From the NCBI GenBank assembly GCA_024220505.1, contig JAKZZE010000019.1, positions 620,001 to 684,000 of the forward strand: a stretch of 64,000 nucleotides of DNA, written 5' to 3'. The notes under the pieces were generated by a model, which saw nothing but the letters and a program-made list of their open reading frames with translations, was not told the origin of the DNA and did no database searches. Source of the stretch: Rhizopus arrhizus. Taxonomy: Eukaryota; Mucoromycota; Mucoromycetes; Mucorales; Rhizopodaceae. Positions within the stretch are counted from its first letter, which is position 1, and every line of letters begins with the position of its first letter. Of the stretch, positions 49,552 through 59,372 are shown piece after piece. The position numbers were made by a program, and so were the translations under genes.

Positions 49552-50467
49552 AATGTCTAGTGTAAAAAAACGGAAGAAGCGAATTTGATTTACATGCAAG
49601 TTTTTTTATAGCTTTTCAACACATTTTCTTATTCAGATTAAGCATATCAGCTTATTAAGCTATGCTTATCCAATCACAATTAAAATAAGTAATACAAATG
49701 ATTTCATAGCTGGCCAATGATTAGTAACTAAAAATTAGAAACGGAGAATACAAAAATTGCAACGTTTCCTAAAAGGGGCAACAACTGTCAAATAATAGAG
49801 GTGCTTTGTTCGCTTTGTAATAAGCGAGGTATACCTCGTCGATAATTGCTGTCTTATCCTCTTTGAAAAAGCTCGCCTCAAATATGATTGGTCGATGTAA
49901 ATAAAAATACTTATATTGTATAGTCTAAAGTAGAATTGCGTTGTACTCCTCATTTTTGATAAGGGAAAAGATAAATATGGGCTATTGCCAACACTATCTC
50001 CCTCGGTGAAATGAGCTCTGATGTACTCAAAACTGGAAAGAATCAAAATTCTATGCTCTAAGCTTTTGATTATTTAAATAATGCTAACACCAAATTCCAG
50101 ACAAAATTATTGATTTTGCATACATTTCTTCAGCTGCGTCTGTTGTATCTATGATTCATGATCTATTATAAAAAAAAAAAAAAGCGGAAATAATATGAAC
50201 ATAGAAAGTGCTCAATATATACATACCTGATTGAGGAAATAACAAATTTTACATAAATTAACGTAAATTTATATATGTTTAAATTTAAACGTAAAGGGGA
50301 GGGAAGACAACATATAAATTACTATATTGTACTCATACCATCTAAGAAAAGCAAAAAAAGTATAAATATATAATAGCTTTTTAAAAAGTAACGGTATTTT
50401 TTCCCTTCTTTATATACTTTTGTATTTTTCTTTTGGTTGATTTGATTTTGTTAAAAAAATATATAAA
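49552..50467. promoter_or_regulatory. divergent intergenic region between SRX1 and the acidic-protein gene
   Basis: About 915 bp separating two divergently transcribed genes, so probably both promoters. Features: A-run near 50170 and a GGGGAGGG patch at about 50297. An open frame at 49735-50046 (minus) has no family similarity. Confidence 0.4.
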
Positions 50468-51948
50468 ATGCAAACTAAAGTTGTACTTTCCCTTGCTCTT
50501 GCTACTGCATTGATTCAAGGTTTGTATTAAAAAATGTTGGACAATTATTCAAAAAGCTTATCTAATTTCTTTTTTTACTTAAAGCTCAAACATTTGCCTC
50601 TGGTACTGCTGATAATAGTGTCTCTGCCATTAATGCTCAAGCATCAGTAGCACCCATCCTAAATGACATCGCTGGTAAAAATGCCCCAGAACTCTCCTCT
50701 GAAGAAAAATTAAAAGCTAGCGTCTATGAAGATGATGATGAGCATGAACATGATGGCCAAAGCGATGATGAACATGAAGGTGATGGTCAAAGTGAAAATG
50801 ACGAGCATGAAGGTGATGATCAAACTGAAGATGATAATGAAGAGAAGGAAGATGATGGTGAAAATGATAACGATAAGGCAGAAATCAAAAAGATAATTGC
50901 AAACATCAAAAAGAACTCTTACCCTCCTAAGGCCTTTAAGATTTACAAGTTAAATGAAGGAGCAGAAGCAGGCAGAATTAACAAGAAAGCTACTGAGATA
51001 GATAAAAGAAGAGAAGGGACATTTGATGACTATAGAGGTAGAGATAAATTTGATCATTACAAGAAGAAGAAAGACAAGGCAGGCAAAGGATATGACAGAA
51101 ATAAAAAAGAGAAAGAAGATGCCTATCAAGAAGTCAATGAGGTAGAACAAGAAGTTAATAAAGAATTCAATGAAGCAATCAATGAAGCATTCAATGAAGA
51201 AAACAATGGAAGCATAAATGAAAACATCAATGAAAGCATAAATGAAGAAGCCAATGAAGAATCCAATGTAGAAGTCAATGAAGAAGTCAATGAAGAAGTC
51301 AATGAAGAAGCCAGTGAAGACTTCTATGGAGAAAGGAGAAAGCATAGAAAAGAAGATGATGATGACGTTAAGGGAAAAGAGGATGATAATGATGATGAGG
51401 ACATTAAGGAGGAAGATGATAAGGATGATGACGCAGAAACAACAGAAAAAGAAAACGACGACGAAAAGAAGGTAGATGATGAAGATGAAAAGGAAAAAGA
51501 CGATGACGATAGCGACGATGATAGTTATGACAAACACCGTCATACAGACGACAGTGATGATGTAAACGAAGATGAGGATGATAGCTATAACGGCAGTGGT
51601 GGTTATCATCATGATTCTTATGAAAACAAAAAAGGCAGTAAAGAAGTTAAAGATAATGATTTCGCACAGCAAGATGCCCAAGTTGTCTCAGATGCGGCGT
51701 CTGTAGGTTCTGCTATTAGTACTTTTGCCATGAGCGACTCTAGTCCATCTGTTTCTAGTGGGTCCCCAATGTCATTCGTAGGTTCTCCCTCTGCCCCTCT
51801 TGTTAATGCAACCCCCAGCGGCGCTGGTTCTTCTAAAGTTACTAATAATGTTAAAGCCAAACCTACAAAATCAGGTGCAAGCCTCATGCGTGTCAGCCTC
51901 GGTGTTACTATTGGAATCTCTCTTATTGCTGTTTCTATTCTATTTTAA
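50468..51948 (+). CDS. secreted or surface-anchored, extremely acidic low-complexity protein
   Basis: Two exons (50468-50519 and 50585-51948) give 1416 nt, 471 residues. Residues 1-17 form a signal peptide (MQTKVVLSLALATALIQ, then AQTFAS). Residues about 65-110 are Asp/Glu/His-rich with repeats of the type DEHEGDGQSE. Residues about 195-270 carry short tandem repeats built on N-E-(E/A)-(V/F/I/S) units (EEVNEEVNEEVNEEASED), and about 280-360 is a nearly pure Asp/Glu/Lys tract. The C-terminal 100 residues are Ser/Ala/Pro-rich and end in a hydrophobic segment (MRVSLGVTIGISLIAVSILF), which looks like a GPI-attachment signal or terminal membrane helix. No known domain. Possible roles: cell-wall polyanion or divalent-metal binding; both are inference. 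Confidence 0.8.
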
Positions 51949-52191
51949 TCTAAAGAATATTTACAAAACAAAAATAACCATAGCTTTTTTTACACAATAC
52001 AAGTTTAGAATAAAATACTTTTGCTAAAGATCAATAATAATTAAACGAATCATGTCTATATTAACGAAGTAAGACTATAAATATAGAACTGAAAGCAATT
52101 ATTAGGGCCAATAAAACAATATGCAGATACTGTATATCCTTTATAATATTCAATTAGTGCAATATGCTTTTTTTTTCCTATCTCAACTTTT

Positions 52192-52204
52192 AACCTTAAA
52201 TTTC
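52192..52204 (+). repeat. 5' target-site duplication of the LINE
   Basis: AACCTTAAATTTC, repeated exactly at 58050-58062. It immediately precedes the element. Confidence 0.93.
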
Positions 52205-52205
52205 C

Positions 52206-53774
52206 ATGGTTCTTTCCGCTAAAATAAATTTAGTGCCTAATAAGGCAACCAACAACACCAACCCCAGTTTCCTACAAACAAAACGATCATGGGCGCAACT
52301 GCTAGTAGGTCCAACTAAAACCTCTAGTTATGGTGCGCAGTCTACCTCACAGTCTGTTCCACCTCCTACTTCTATGAGTTCTGATGTTTCGACATCTCAT
52401 CCCTCATCGCCATCATCGATTAAATCCCCTGTCCTCAGGATTGATCGTCCAATTCTTAAAGGTACAGTTAGAGGGACTACCTTTTTGGACGTCACTGCAG
52501 TGCAGAATAAAGAACAATTTTTTCAGGACCTCAAAAAGGCATGCAATGATAATGAGCATCTTTGGAGTTTTGAGGATAAAGTCAAACGCTTTGGGCAGAA
52601 GATCTTTGCCGAAGTTTTGCTCTCGCCCACCATGCATCAGATAATCTGCTCTCAGGGTGTTGCGATCCCCTCTCTCTCCACTCAGCTTATCGGCTATCCG
52701 TCCCTTTCACCTGATGCGGATATCTTACAGATTTCCTTTTCTAACCTTCCTCGTGAATACGGTCGCAAGGATGGTGGCTTAGATCAACTTCGTGCTGATA
52801 TGGTTACCAACTTGGCGCCTCATGGTACTGTTCTCGATAGTGGTATTATTAGTGGATCAGCAGGTCTTTTCTCGGGCAGAGGATATGCTATTTTAGAACG
52901 CCCTTCCAGACCCTCCACCCAATCCACCGATACCTCAGGTACGGCTGATGTTCGCCCTCTTCCGCCTCATAAACTACCCTGGACTTATGCAAGTGCCAAT
53001 AACAACGAACCATCTGACACCAACTTGGACACCACCCTTGATAGGGTATTAGTCTATGCTACGTTCGCCTCAATGGCACCCTACTGTCGCTACTGTCATA
53101 GCGAAGATCATGCACTCGTTGATTGTCCAGTTAAGCTCGCTGCCATTGTTTGCTATAACTGTAACACCCCAGGACACAAATCTCGCTCCTGTCCTCGTAA
53201 GAATGCTGCGCCGTCCTCAGGCGTTCCCAATAAAAAGGCCAGGAAGATACCTAATTCTGTTCCAGTCAGTCCTCCTGCTATACTTCAAGAAACTATTGCA
53301 CCACTCCTCCCTAATGTGGAAACGACCACACCTGAGGACAATGGCTTAGCAAGCGAATCAACTATAGACTTATTATCTAATTCTTCGGACGCTCCTTCCT
53401 CCGGCCCTAAGTCTGCTAGAACTCCTCCCAGTAGGAACACGCGGTCTCAGACGACGTCTAAGTCTACAGAGTTACCTGCTACCGACGTCACTACTATCAA
53501 CACTCCTCCCCATACGTCTCTCACAATTGCCACCAAAATCTGCCGTTATTGTGGTCTCCTTGGACATTTACGTACGAACCATAATGATTGCCTCAAGAAT
53601 CCACGTAAACAGGTTCAGCCAGTCACCACACCTGTTCAGCTAGTGGACATAGAGGAGCAATTTGAACCAATGCAAGAAGATGAATTCGACACCGTTAATC
53701 CCAGTTGTGATGCCTCAATTGAGTCGACTGAATTGTCTTCTCAACAAGGCTCCGACTGCTCCAACTTACAGTAA
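52206..53774 (+). CDS. LINE ORF1, Gag-like nucleic-acid-binding protein
   Basis: 522 residues. N-terminal 80 residues are Ser/Thr/Pro-rich. A middle domain of about 200 residues (about 95-290) is probably an RNA-binding fold. Two adjacent CCHC-like zinc knuckles (CRYCHSEDHALVDC at about 296-309 and CYNCNTPGHKSRSC at about 318-331) are followed by a Ser/Pro-rich linker and a third, distant knuckle-like motif (CRYCGLLGHLRTNHNDC at about 448-464). It should coat element RNA and act as chaperone in retrotransposition. The last 113 nt overlap ORF2 in a different frame. Start: first base after the single C that follows the target-site duplication. Confidence 0.9.
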   Translation: MVLSAKINLVPNKATNNTNPSFLQTKRSWAQLLVGPTKTSSYGAQSTSQSVPPPTSMSSDVSTSHPSSPSSIKSPVLRIDRPILKGTVRGTTFLDVTAVQNKEQFFQDLKKACNDNEHLWSFEDKVKRFGQKIFAEVLLSPTMHQIICSQGVAIPSLSTQLIGYPSLSPDADILQISFSNLPREYGRKDGGLDQLRADMVTNLAPHGTVLDSGIISGSAGLFSGRGYAILERPSRPSTQSTDTSGTADVRPLPPHKLPWTYASANNNEPSDTNLDTTLDRVLVYATFASMAPYCRYCHSEDHALVDCPVKLAAIVCYNCNTPGHKSRSCPRKNAAPSSGVPNKKARKIPNSVPVSPPAILQETIAPLLPNVETTTPEDNGLASESTIDLLSNSSDAPSSGPKSARTPPSRNTRSQTTSKSTELPATDVTTINTPPHTSLTIATKICRYCGLLGHLRTNHNDCLKNPRKQVQPVTTPVQLVDIEEQFEPMQEDEFDTVNPSCDASIESTELSSQQGSDCSNLQ

Positions 53775-56700
53775 GGACGTTATTATGATTATATTCCAAA
53801 ATAATCATAATAATACAGCCGAGAGACCCATCCCGGTCTCTTCCTATATACCCAACAACACCTTACTCAATACTCATTCGCATGCATCTGATATATCATC
53901 CATTCCATCTCTAAAACTGGCTACGCTCAATTGCCGTGGTCTTCGCAAAACTGCAGATTCCTCGACTCGTAACCATTTTATTCGTTACATCCGTACTCAC
54001 TCTCTTGATATTTTAGCCCTTCAAGAAACTCATGCTTCGAATACGTCCATTCAAGACCTCTTCCATAACCAATTCCAAGCTTCAGCAAGTCTTTGGTCCC
54101 ATCACTGCGGACTAGTCAGTTTCTCGCCACATATCACTTTCTCAAATACAATTATGAGCTTGTGTGGTCGTATCATTACCACTACTATATCACACAAATC
54201 TCACCTATTTTCACCAGTTACTATTTCTGTTTTGTATGCTCCTGCCTCTCGCAAGGAAAGGTATACTTTTCTTTCTGATCTACTGAATTCTCCTTCAGGC
54301 TTACTACCATCTGCACCCATCAACCATATCTTAATGGGAGACTTTAACTACACCTACAGCCAACATTTATCACCTCATCACCTACGTCAAGCTCCGACAC
54401 AGTGGCTACAATATATTGAAGATCATTTTGTTGATGGCGTAACTCCTCCTGATCAGGCAGCTCAGCCCACCTTCTGTCGCGGCATGCAATCTTCCTGTAT
54501 TGATTTTATCTTCCTGTCTAAAGATCTACCTTTTGTACCTCGCACTGCCAATGTCACTTACATCCATCCAGTTTGGACCGACCATTTTATGGTGTCTATT
54601 CAACTAGAGTACAACCCACCTCCGACTGATACTACAGATCATCCTTCTGTAGGTAAGGGACTTTGGCGTGCCAATCCACTCTTGGCCAGCAACAAAGATT
54701 TCTGTGCTGCTTTAAAAAATGCATTGTCAAACACTGTGTCCTCATTTATTAACGGACTCAGTGCTAGTTACAAATGGGAAGCATTGAAAGCTACAACTAA
54801 AAAGGTCGCTCAATCCTTTTCCAGAAAACAAGCATCATCCTACAAACAAGCGGAAATATTACTACAGAAGAAATTAGCCAGTCTGAGAAAGAAAAAGATC
54901 TTATTTCCTGCACAAGTGCCGGAATTGCAACCTCTGGTCAATGTGGTGGAACGACAACTTGCTGATATCCAACAATATCACGTAGAAATTCTTGCCCTTC
55001 GATCAGGAATACGTTGGCGCGAGTTAGGTGAGTTATCGGCAGGTTACTTAAAACGCACAATTGCGACACGTGCCTCTCGACAAATGATTCCTTCACTGAT
55101 CCATCCTGTCACTAAAGTTCTCTGCTCCTCCAGAGTTGATATGCTTGACGCTGCATCTACTTTCTATTCGGATCTGTATTCCCCTGATCCAGTTGATCCT
55201 GATGCTATCGAGTCGATTCTTTCTACCTTGCCTTCCTCGCTTCGGTTGGCCTCTACCGACCAAAACGCCTTGACAAGCCCCATTGTTTTTGATGATATTC
55301 TTGAAGGCGTCTCACGTTGCCCCAGCCGTAGTAGCCCTGGCACTGATGGTCTGCCATATGAACTGCTCCGCTTGATTATCACCCATCCTGCATGTCGTGA
55401 TATCACATTGGCTGTATACAATGACGCCCTTTCACACGGAATCTTTCCACCATCCTGGTTAGAGACTAGCGTCTCGCTCATTCCTAAAAAAGGGTCACTT
55501 TCTGACCTAAAGAACTGGCGTCCTATCTCACTGATAAATACAGATGCTAAGGTTTTTACTCGTATTCTTAGTGCAAGGCTTATCTCCTGTGTTGACGACC
55601 TTATTACACCATATCAATCGGGTTTCCTCCGTCACCGATTTATTGCAGATAATGGCTTGTTAATGAAGCTTGTCATGGATTTTGCAAAATCTACAAACTC
55701 GAAGGCGCTTGGTCTCCTATTAGATCAAGAAAAAGCATATGATAGAGTCCATCCTGATTATCTACAACAAGTTCTTACTCATTTTGGTTTCCCTCCCTCG
55801 TTTGTTCAAAGTGTTCTTGGTCTATTTTTTGGCACTCAACTGCGCCTCAACATAAATGGTTTCTTATCCAGTCCTGTACATCAGCGACGAGGTTTACGTC
55901 AAGGAGATCCTCTTTCTCCCATTCTGTTTAACCTTGCATTCGAACCACTCCTCCGCAAGATCCTTAATGACCCATTGTATAACGGTTTTTCCATACCTCA
56001 TGCTCCTCCGTCATACATTTCTGGTGATCCTCTGCAACCAATCAAGCTATTGGCTTATGCTGATGATGTGCTCTGTTTGCTTAAGGACCCTTCCGACTTG
56101 AATAGGCTACAAACTCATTTGGATACATACTCTCAAGCTTCTAACGCTAAAGTTAACTTTCATAAGACGGAAGCTTTGTCTTTATCTGGATCACGGATCA
56201 CTCCTTCCTCCATCTGGCATGGTCCGCTGTTATCCCATCGTATCTCCCGATGGCATGATTGTCACTCAGCGAATCCGGTGATTTACTTGGGATATCCTCT
56301 CTACACCTCCACAGCTCAACGTGACTCCTACTTGGCTGCTCTTCTACGCAAGATTAATACAGCTTGTGTTCTACATTCTCATAGGTCTCTCTCGGTAAGA
56401 GGCAGAGCGACTATTATCAATTCCCTCATTCTGTCTAAATTATGGCATGTATTGCGGGTAACCTCTGTTCCTCGAGCTTTCTTGGAAAAAGTGAAGTCGG
56501 TCGTAAGTGCTTTTCTGACGAGACGTATGTTTCCTCGTATAAGTCTGGCCACTTTGTGTTTACCGCGGTCTCTGGGAGGTTTGGGAGTTCTAGATCCTAT
56601 TACTCAACAAAATGCCTTACAATTGCGATGGATTCTTCCGTTACTTTCTCTGTCCCCACCCACTATCTCTTCTGATGATGACTCCTCCATTGCTATCTCT

Positions 56701-57870
56701 CAATCCATAGTTTTGCCTTCGTTGATTCAGTATCTGCTTTTTCACTTGGATCAGTGGGTGAAACGACCTCGAACAGTTTATTCCTTTGATTTTTCCAAAT
56801 TTGACTTCAGACTATGCTTCCTCTTTGTCGACTTAAGGCCACCTGTGTTACGTGCACATGATGGTGTCTTTTCTTTACTCTTTCGCTGCATAGATTCACT
56901 CCCAAAAGATTTCTCGGACATTGTCATCAACCAGGAAACGAGTCTCCAGTTACCAATTTCCGCCAGTATACAGCCTGATTGTATCCAAACACTTTCCAAG
57001 ACTCAGACAAGATTGCCGAGTTCCACTGCCTACCAATTTGATCCTGATTCAAGACGTCTAAAGCCAAAATTAGCTGCTGACATAGATATTCACCCAACGC
57101 TTACCAAACGGTTTCTGCGACTGGTTCGACAAAATCAAGTCCGTCTTGCGCCTTTCTTTGTGCGTTCTTTCATTCCACCAATGTATGCGGCTAAAGGTCC
57201 TCATCCTTTTCTACCAGTTTTACATAACAATATCGATGCCTCCCCTTTCTTGCAAGCTCTCGATTTAATAACAGATGCTTCAACGACTTTGTTAAATACC
57301 AAATCCTACCGCCGCATCTGTGTCTCACCTCAAGTCTCTGAATCTCGTCTAACTCCCTCACAATGGTCTCACTTTTGGAAATTTCCATTATCCCACCACT
57401 GTCGTAACGTCTGGTTTCGTTTGATCCATAGGAAGTTACCCTATCGTTCGTTTCTGCATCATATTATGCCAGCAACATTTTCAGATGCCTGTTGTCCTAT
57501 CTGCAGTGTGAACGAAGAAACGCTTGAACATTTCCTGTACCAGTGCCCGGTTAAACTGGCGGTGTGGCGTGCTTCCTGGTCTCGTTTTACAAATCCAACA
57601 GATTTCAACGTAGATCAAGTTAAAAATGCAGTATTTTGTCTCAAGCTTCCTTCAAAAGATTCCTCCATTTCTCAGGATTCGTCTTCGACCATCATCGGTC
57701 ACACTCTCATGGGCATCTGGCGAGCTCATTGGGCCTTCGTTTTTGACTCTGTTCCTTTTCATCCCGAATTGGTCTCTAAATCCATTTCTTCGATGATTAC
57801 AACCTCACTAAAAGAAAACCTGCTGCTCTCTGGTTGCTCTCCGGTACCTTTGCCTCATTTTCAACCGTAA
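53662..57870 (+). CDS. LINE ORF2, APE endonuclease and reverse transcriptase
   Basis: 1402 codons in the +1 frame relative to ORF1. Endonuclease domain about residues 85-315: LATLNCRGLR, LALQETHAS (catalytic Glu), LMGDFNYTYS and VWTDHFMVSI (terminal Asp-His). Reverse transcriptase about 560-870: PISLINTDAKVFTRILSARL, LLDQEKAYDRV, RRGLRQGDPLSPILFNLAFE and LLAYADDVLCLL with both catalytic Asp intact. C-terminal zinc-knuckle CPICSVNEETLEHFLYQC about 1277-1294, followed by a W-rich tail. No RNase H domain is visible. The EN-RT-CCHC layout fits the L1/Tad group. It nicks target DNA and reverse-transcribes element RNA there. The true start codon is uncertain: the upstream 110 nt overlap ORF1, and conserved sequence begins only after about residue 80. 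Confidence 0.95.
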   Translation: MNQCKKMNSTPLIPVVMPQLSRLNCLLNKAPTAPTYSKDVIMIIFQNNHNNTAERPIPVSSYIPNNTLLNTHSHASDISSIPSLKLATLNCRGLRKTADSSTRNHFIRYIRTHSLDILALQETHASNTSIQDLFHNQFQASASLWSHHCGLVSFSPHITFSNTIMSLCGRIITTTISHKSHLFSPVTISVLYAPASRKERYTFLSDLLNSPSGLLPSAPINHILMGDFNYTYSQHLSPHHLRQAPTQWLQYIEDHFVDGVTPPDQAAQPTFCRGMQSSCIDFIFLSKDLPFVPRTANVTYIHPVWTDHFMVSIQLEYNPPPTDTTDHPSVGKGLWRANPLLASNKDFCAALKNALSNTVSSFINGLSASYKWEALKATTKKVAQSFSRKQASSYKQAEILLQKKLASLRKKKILFPAQVPELQPLVNVVERQLADIQQYHVEILALRSGIRWRELGELSAGYLKRTIATRASRQMIPSLIHPVTKVLCSSRVDMLDAASTFYSDLYSPDPVDPDAIESILSTLPSSLRLASTDQNALTSPIVFDDILEGVSRCPSRSSPGTDGLPYELLRLIITHPACRDITLAVYNDALSHGIFPPSWLETSVSLIPKKGSLSDLKNWRPISLINTDAKVFTRILSARLISCVDDLITPYQSGFLRHRFIADNGLLMKLVMDFAKSTNSKALGLLLDQEKAYDRVHPDYLQQVLTHFGFPPSFVQSVLGLFFGTQLRLNINGFLSSPVHQRRGLRQGDPLSPILFNLAFEPLLRKILNDPLYNGFSIPHAPPSYISGDPLQPIKLLAYADDVLCLLKDPSDLNRLQTHLDTYSQASNAKVNFHKTEALSLSGSRITPSSIWHGPLLSHRISRWHDCHSANPVIYLGYPLYTSTAQRDSYLAALLRKINTACVLHSHRSLSVRGRATIINSLILSKLWHVLRVTSVPRAFLEKVKSVVSAFLTRRMFPRISLATLCLPRSLGGLGVLDPITQQNALQLRWILPLLSLSPPTISSDDDSSIAISQSIVLPSLIQYLLFHLDQWVKRPRTVYSFDFSKFDFRLCFLFVDLRPPVLRAHDGVFSLLFRCIDSLPKDFSDIVINQETSLQLPISASIQPDCIQTLSKTQTRLPSSTAYQFDPDSRRLKPKLAADIDIHPTLTKRFLRLVRQNQVRLAPFFVRSFIPPMYAAKGPHPFLPVLHNNIDASPFLQALDLITDASTTLLNTKSYRRICVSPQVSESRLTPSQWSHFWKFPLSHHCRNVWFRLIHRKLPYRSFLHHIMPATFSDACCPICSVNEETLEHFLYQCPVKLAVWRASWSRFTNPTDFNVDQVKNAVFCLKLPSKDSSISQDSSSTIIGHTLMGIWRAHWAFVFDSVPFHPELVSKSISSMITTSLKENLLLSGCSPVPLPHFQP

Positions 57871-58049
57871 TCTCACTAGCGGATTCTATCACTAGCAATT
57901 ACATCTTCCATTTTCCAAATCAACAAAAAAAAAAACAACAAAACAAAACAAAAAAATATATAACATAAAACCCAAAAACAATATTATGACTTGATTGATC
58001 GTCACTTTAATAAACTTGAGCCAGGTGCTCCTTACAAAAAAAAAAAAAA

Positions 58050-58062
58050 AACCTTAAATTTC
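58050..58062 (+). repeat. 3' target-site duplication of the LINE
   Basis: Exact copy of 52192-52204, directly after the A tail. The pre-insertion site reads through AACCTTAAATTTCGCTTGG. Confidence 0.93.
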
Positions 58063-58147
58063 GCTTGGTGACTGCAGAACTATCCTACAAAAACTTGCGA
58101 AACCCGTCTTCTTTTTTTCTTTCTTCCTTTTTGACAACAATTATATT

Positions 58148-59265
58148 ATGGAAAGGCTTCAGCGTTTATTTGGAACTGCAGCAGCAGGATTAGGACAGGT
58201 CACAATTACTTCAACTAAATATAAAGCTATATTTCTAGACTAAACACGACTTGTACATCTTTAGGGAATGCAACCTGGTATGGATACACCAACAGTTGAT
58301 AATGCCGAAATGGTTTATATATCTTCATTAGCTCTTTTAAAGGTATACATCTGATACAGAAGAATGAAAACTTTCAGGCATTCATTACTATTTTCTTGTA
58401 GATGTTAAAACATGGTAAAACACCGTTGCTATTTTGATTGTATAAATCCTTACTTTTTTTGAGTTTAGGTCGTGCTGGTGTTCCAATGGAAGTGATGGGA
58501 TTAATGTTGGGAGAATTTGTAGACGACTATACCGTTCGAGTTATTGACGTGTTTGCCATGCCACAGAGCGGTACTGGTGTTTCAGTAGAAGCTGTTGATC
58601 CCGTTTTTCAAACGAAGATGTTGGATATGTTAAAGCAGACCGGTAGACCCGAAATGGTGGTTGGTTGGTATCACTCTCACCCAGGATTTGGCTGTTGGTT
58701 ATCCAGTGTCGATATCAATACACAACAGAGCTTTGAACAATTAAACCCTAGAGCAGTTGCAGTTGTCGTAGATCCTATTCAATCAGTCAAGGGAAAGGTT
58801 GTGATTGACGCGTTCCGCTCAATCAATCCTCAAACAGTGATGCTTGGTCAAGAACCTCGTCAGACAACATCAAATATTGGACACTTGAATAAACCATCGA
58901 TTCAAGCATTAATTCACGGTTTAAATAGACATTACTATTCAATTGCCATCAATTACAGAAAGAACGAGTTGGAAGAAAAGATGCTGCTCAACCTGCACAA
59001 AAAGGACTGGACTCACAGCCTCACGCTAGACAATTTTACTGAACATACAGAAGAGAACCAAAAGAGTGTTGCGATCATGTTGACATTAGCAGAAGCATAC
59101 AACAAATCTGTACAAGAAGAATTGACGATGACACCTGAACAGCTCAAAACAAGGCATGTGGGTAAACAAGACCCTAAACGTCATTTGGAAGAAAAGGTTG
59201 AAGCAGTAATGGATAACAACATTGTAATGGCTTTAGGAACAATGATTGATAGTGTCAGTTTTTAA
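58148..59265 (+). CDS. RPN11: 26S proteasome lid deubiquitinase Rpn11/PSMD14
   Basis: Four exons: 58148-58198, 58265-58342, 58402-58414 (13 nt), 58469-59265. The sum is 939 nt, 312 residues; the human orthologue has 310. JAMM zinc metalloprotease: catalytic Glu55 in PMEVMG, zinc ligands His116, His118 and Asp129 in [16 protein letters not shown]. It removes ubiquitin chains from substrates as they enter the proteasome. The C-terminal half is the helical part that docks with Rpn8 and the lid. All catalytic residues are present. The gene is led by the LINE insertion 98 bp upstream of ATG, so its promoter may be displaced. It ends 107 bp from the stop of the convergent VTC gene. Confidence 0.98.
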
Positions 59266-59372
59266 TAAAGCACAAAAAAAAAAGAGAATTGATGTTATGT
59301 CTAATACAAATCAAGATATTACATGATTATTACTACTACTACTATTTCTACAACTATTGTTGTTATGTCAAA

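Larger units (their letters stand above)
52205..58049 (+). mobile_element. intact LINE (APE-type non-LTR retrotransposon)
   Basis: The element is about 5.85 kb and is bounded by an exact 13 bp target-site duplication (52192-52204 and 58050-58062). It carries two uninterrupted overlapping ORFs, a 3' UTR of about 180 bp with A-rich CAACAAAACAAAAC stretches, and a terminal A tail of about 15-16. Undamaged ORFs and an exact duplication indicate recent insertion by target-primed reverse transcription. Its ORF1 ATG is at the second base of the element, so there is virtually no 5' UTR. It inserted 98 bp upstream of the RPN11 ATG in the same orientation. Confidence 0.93.

Noticed and set aside
49735..50046. 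103-codon minus-strand frame upstream of sulfiredoxin
   Set aside because: No domain, atypical composition, lies in the divergent promoter interval.
50950..51681. 243-codon minus-strand frame of almost only Ile/Phe/Val residues
   Set aside because: It is the antisense of the Asp/Glu/Asn/Lys-rich coding sequence (GAA/GAT codons read backwards give hydrophobic residues), not a membrane protein.
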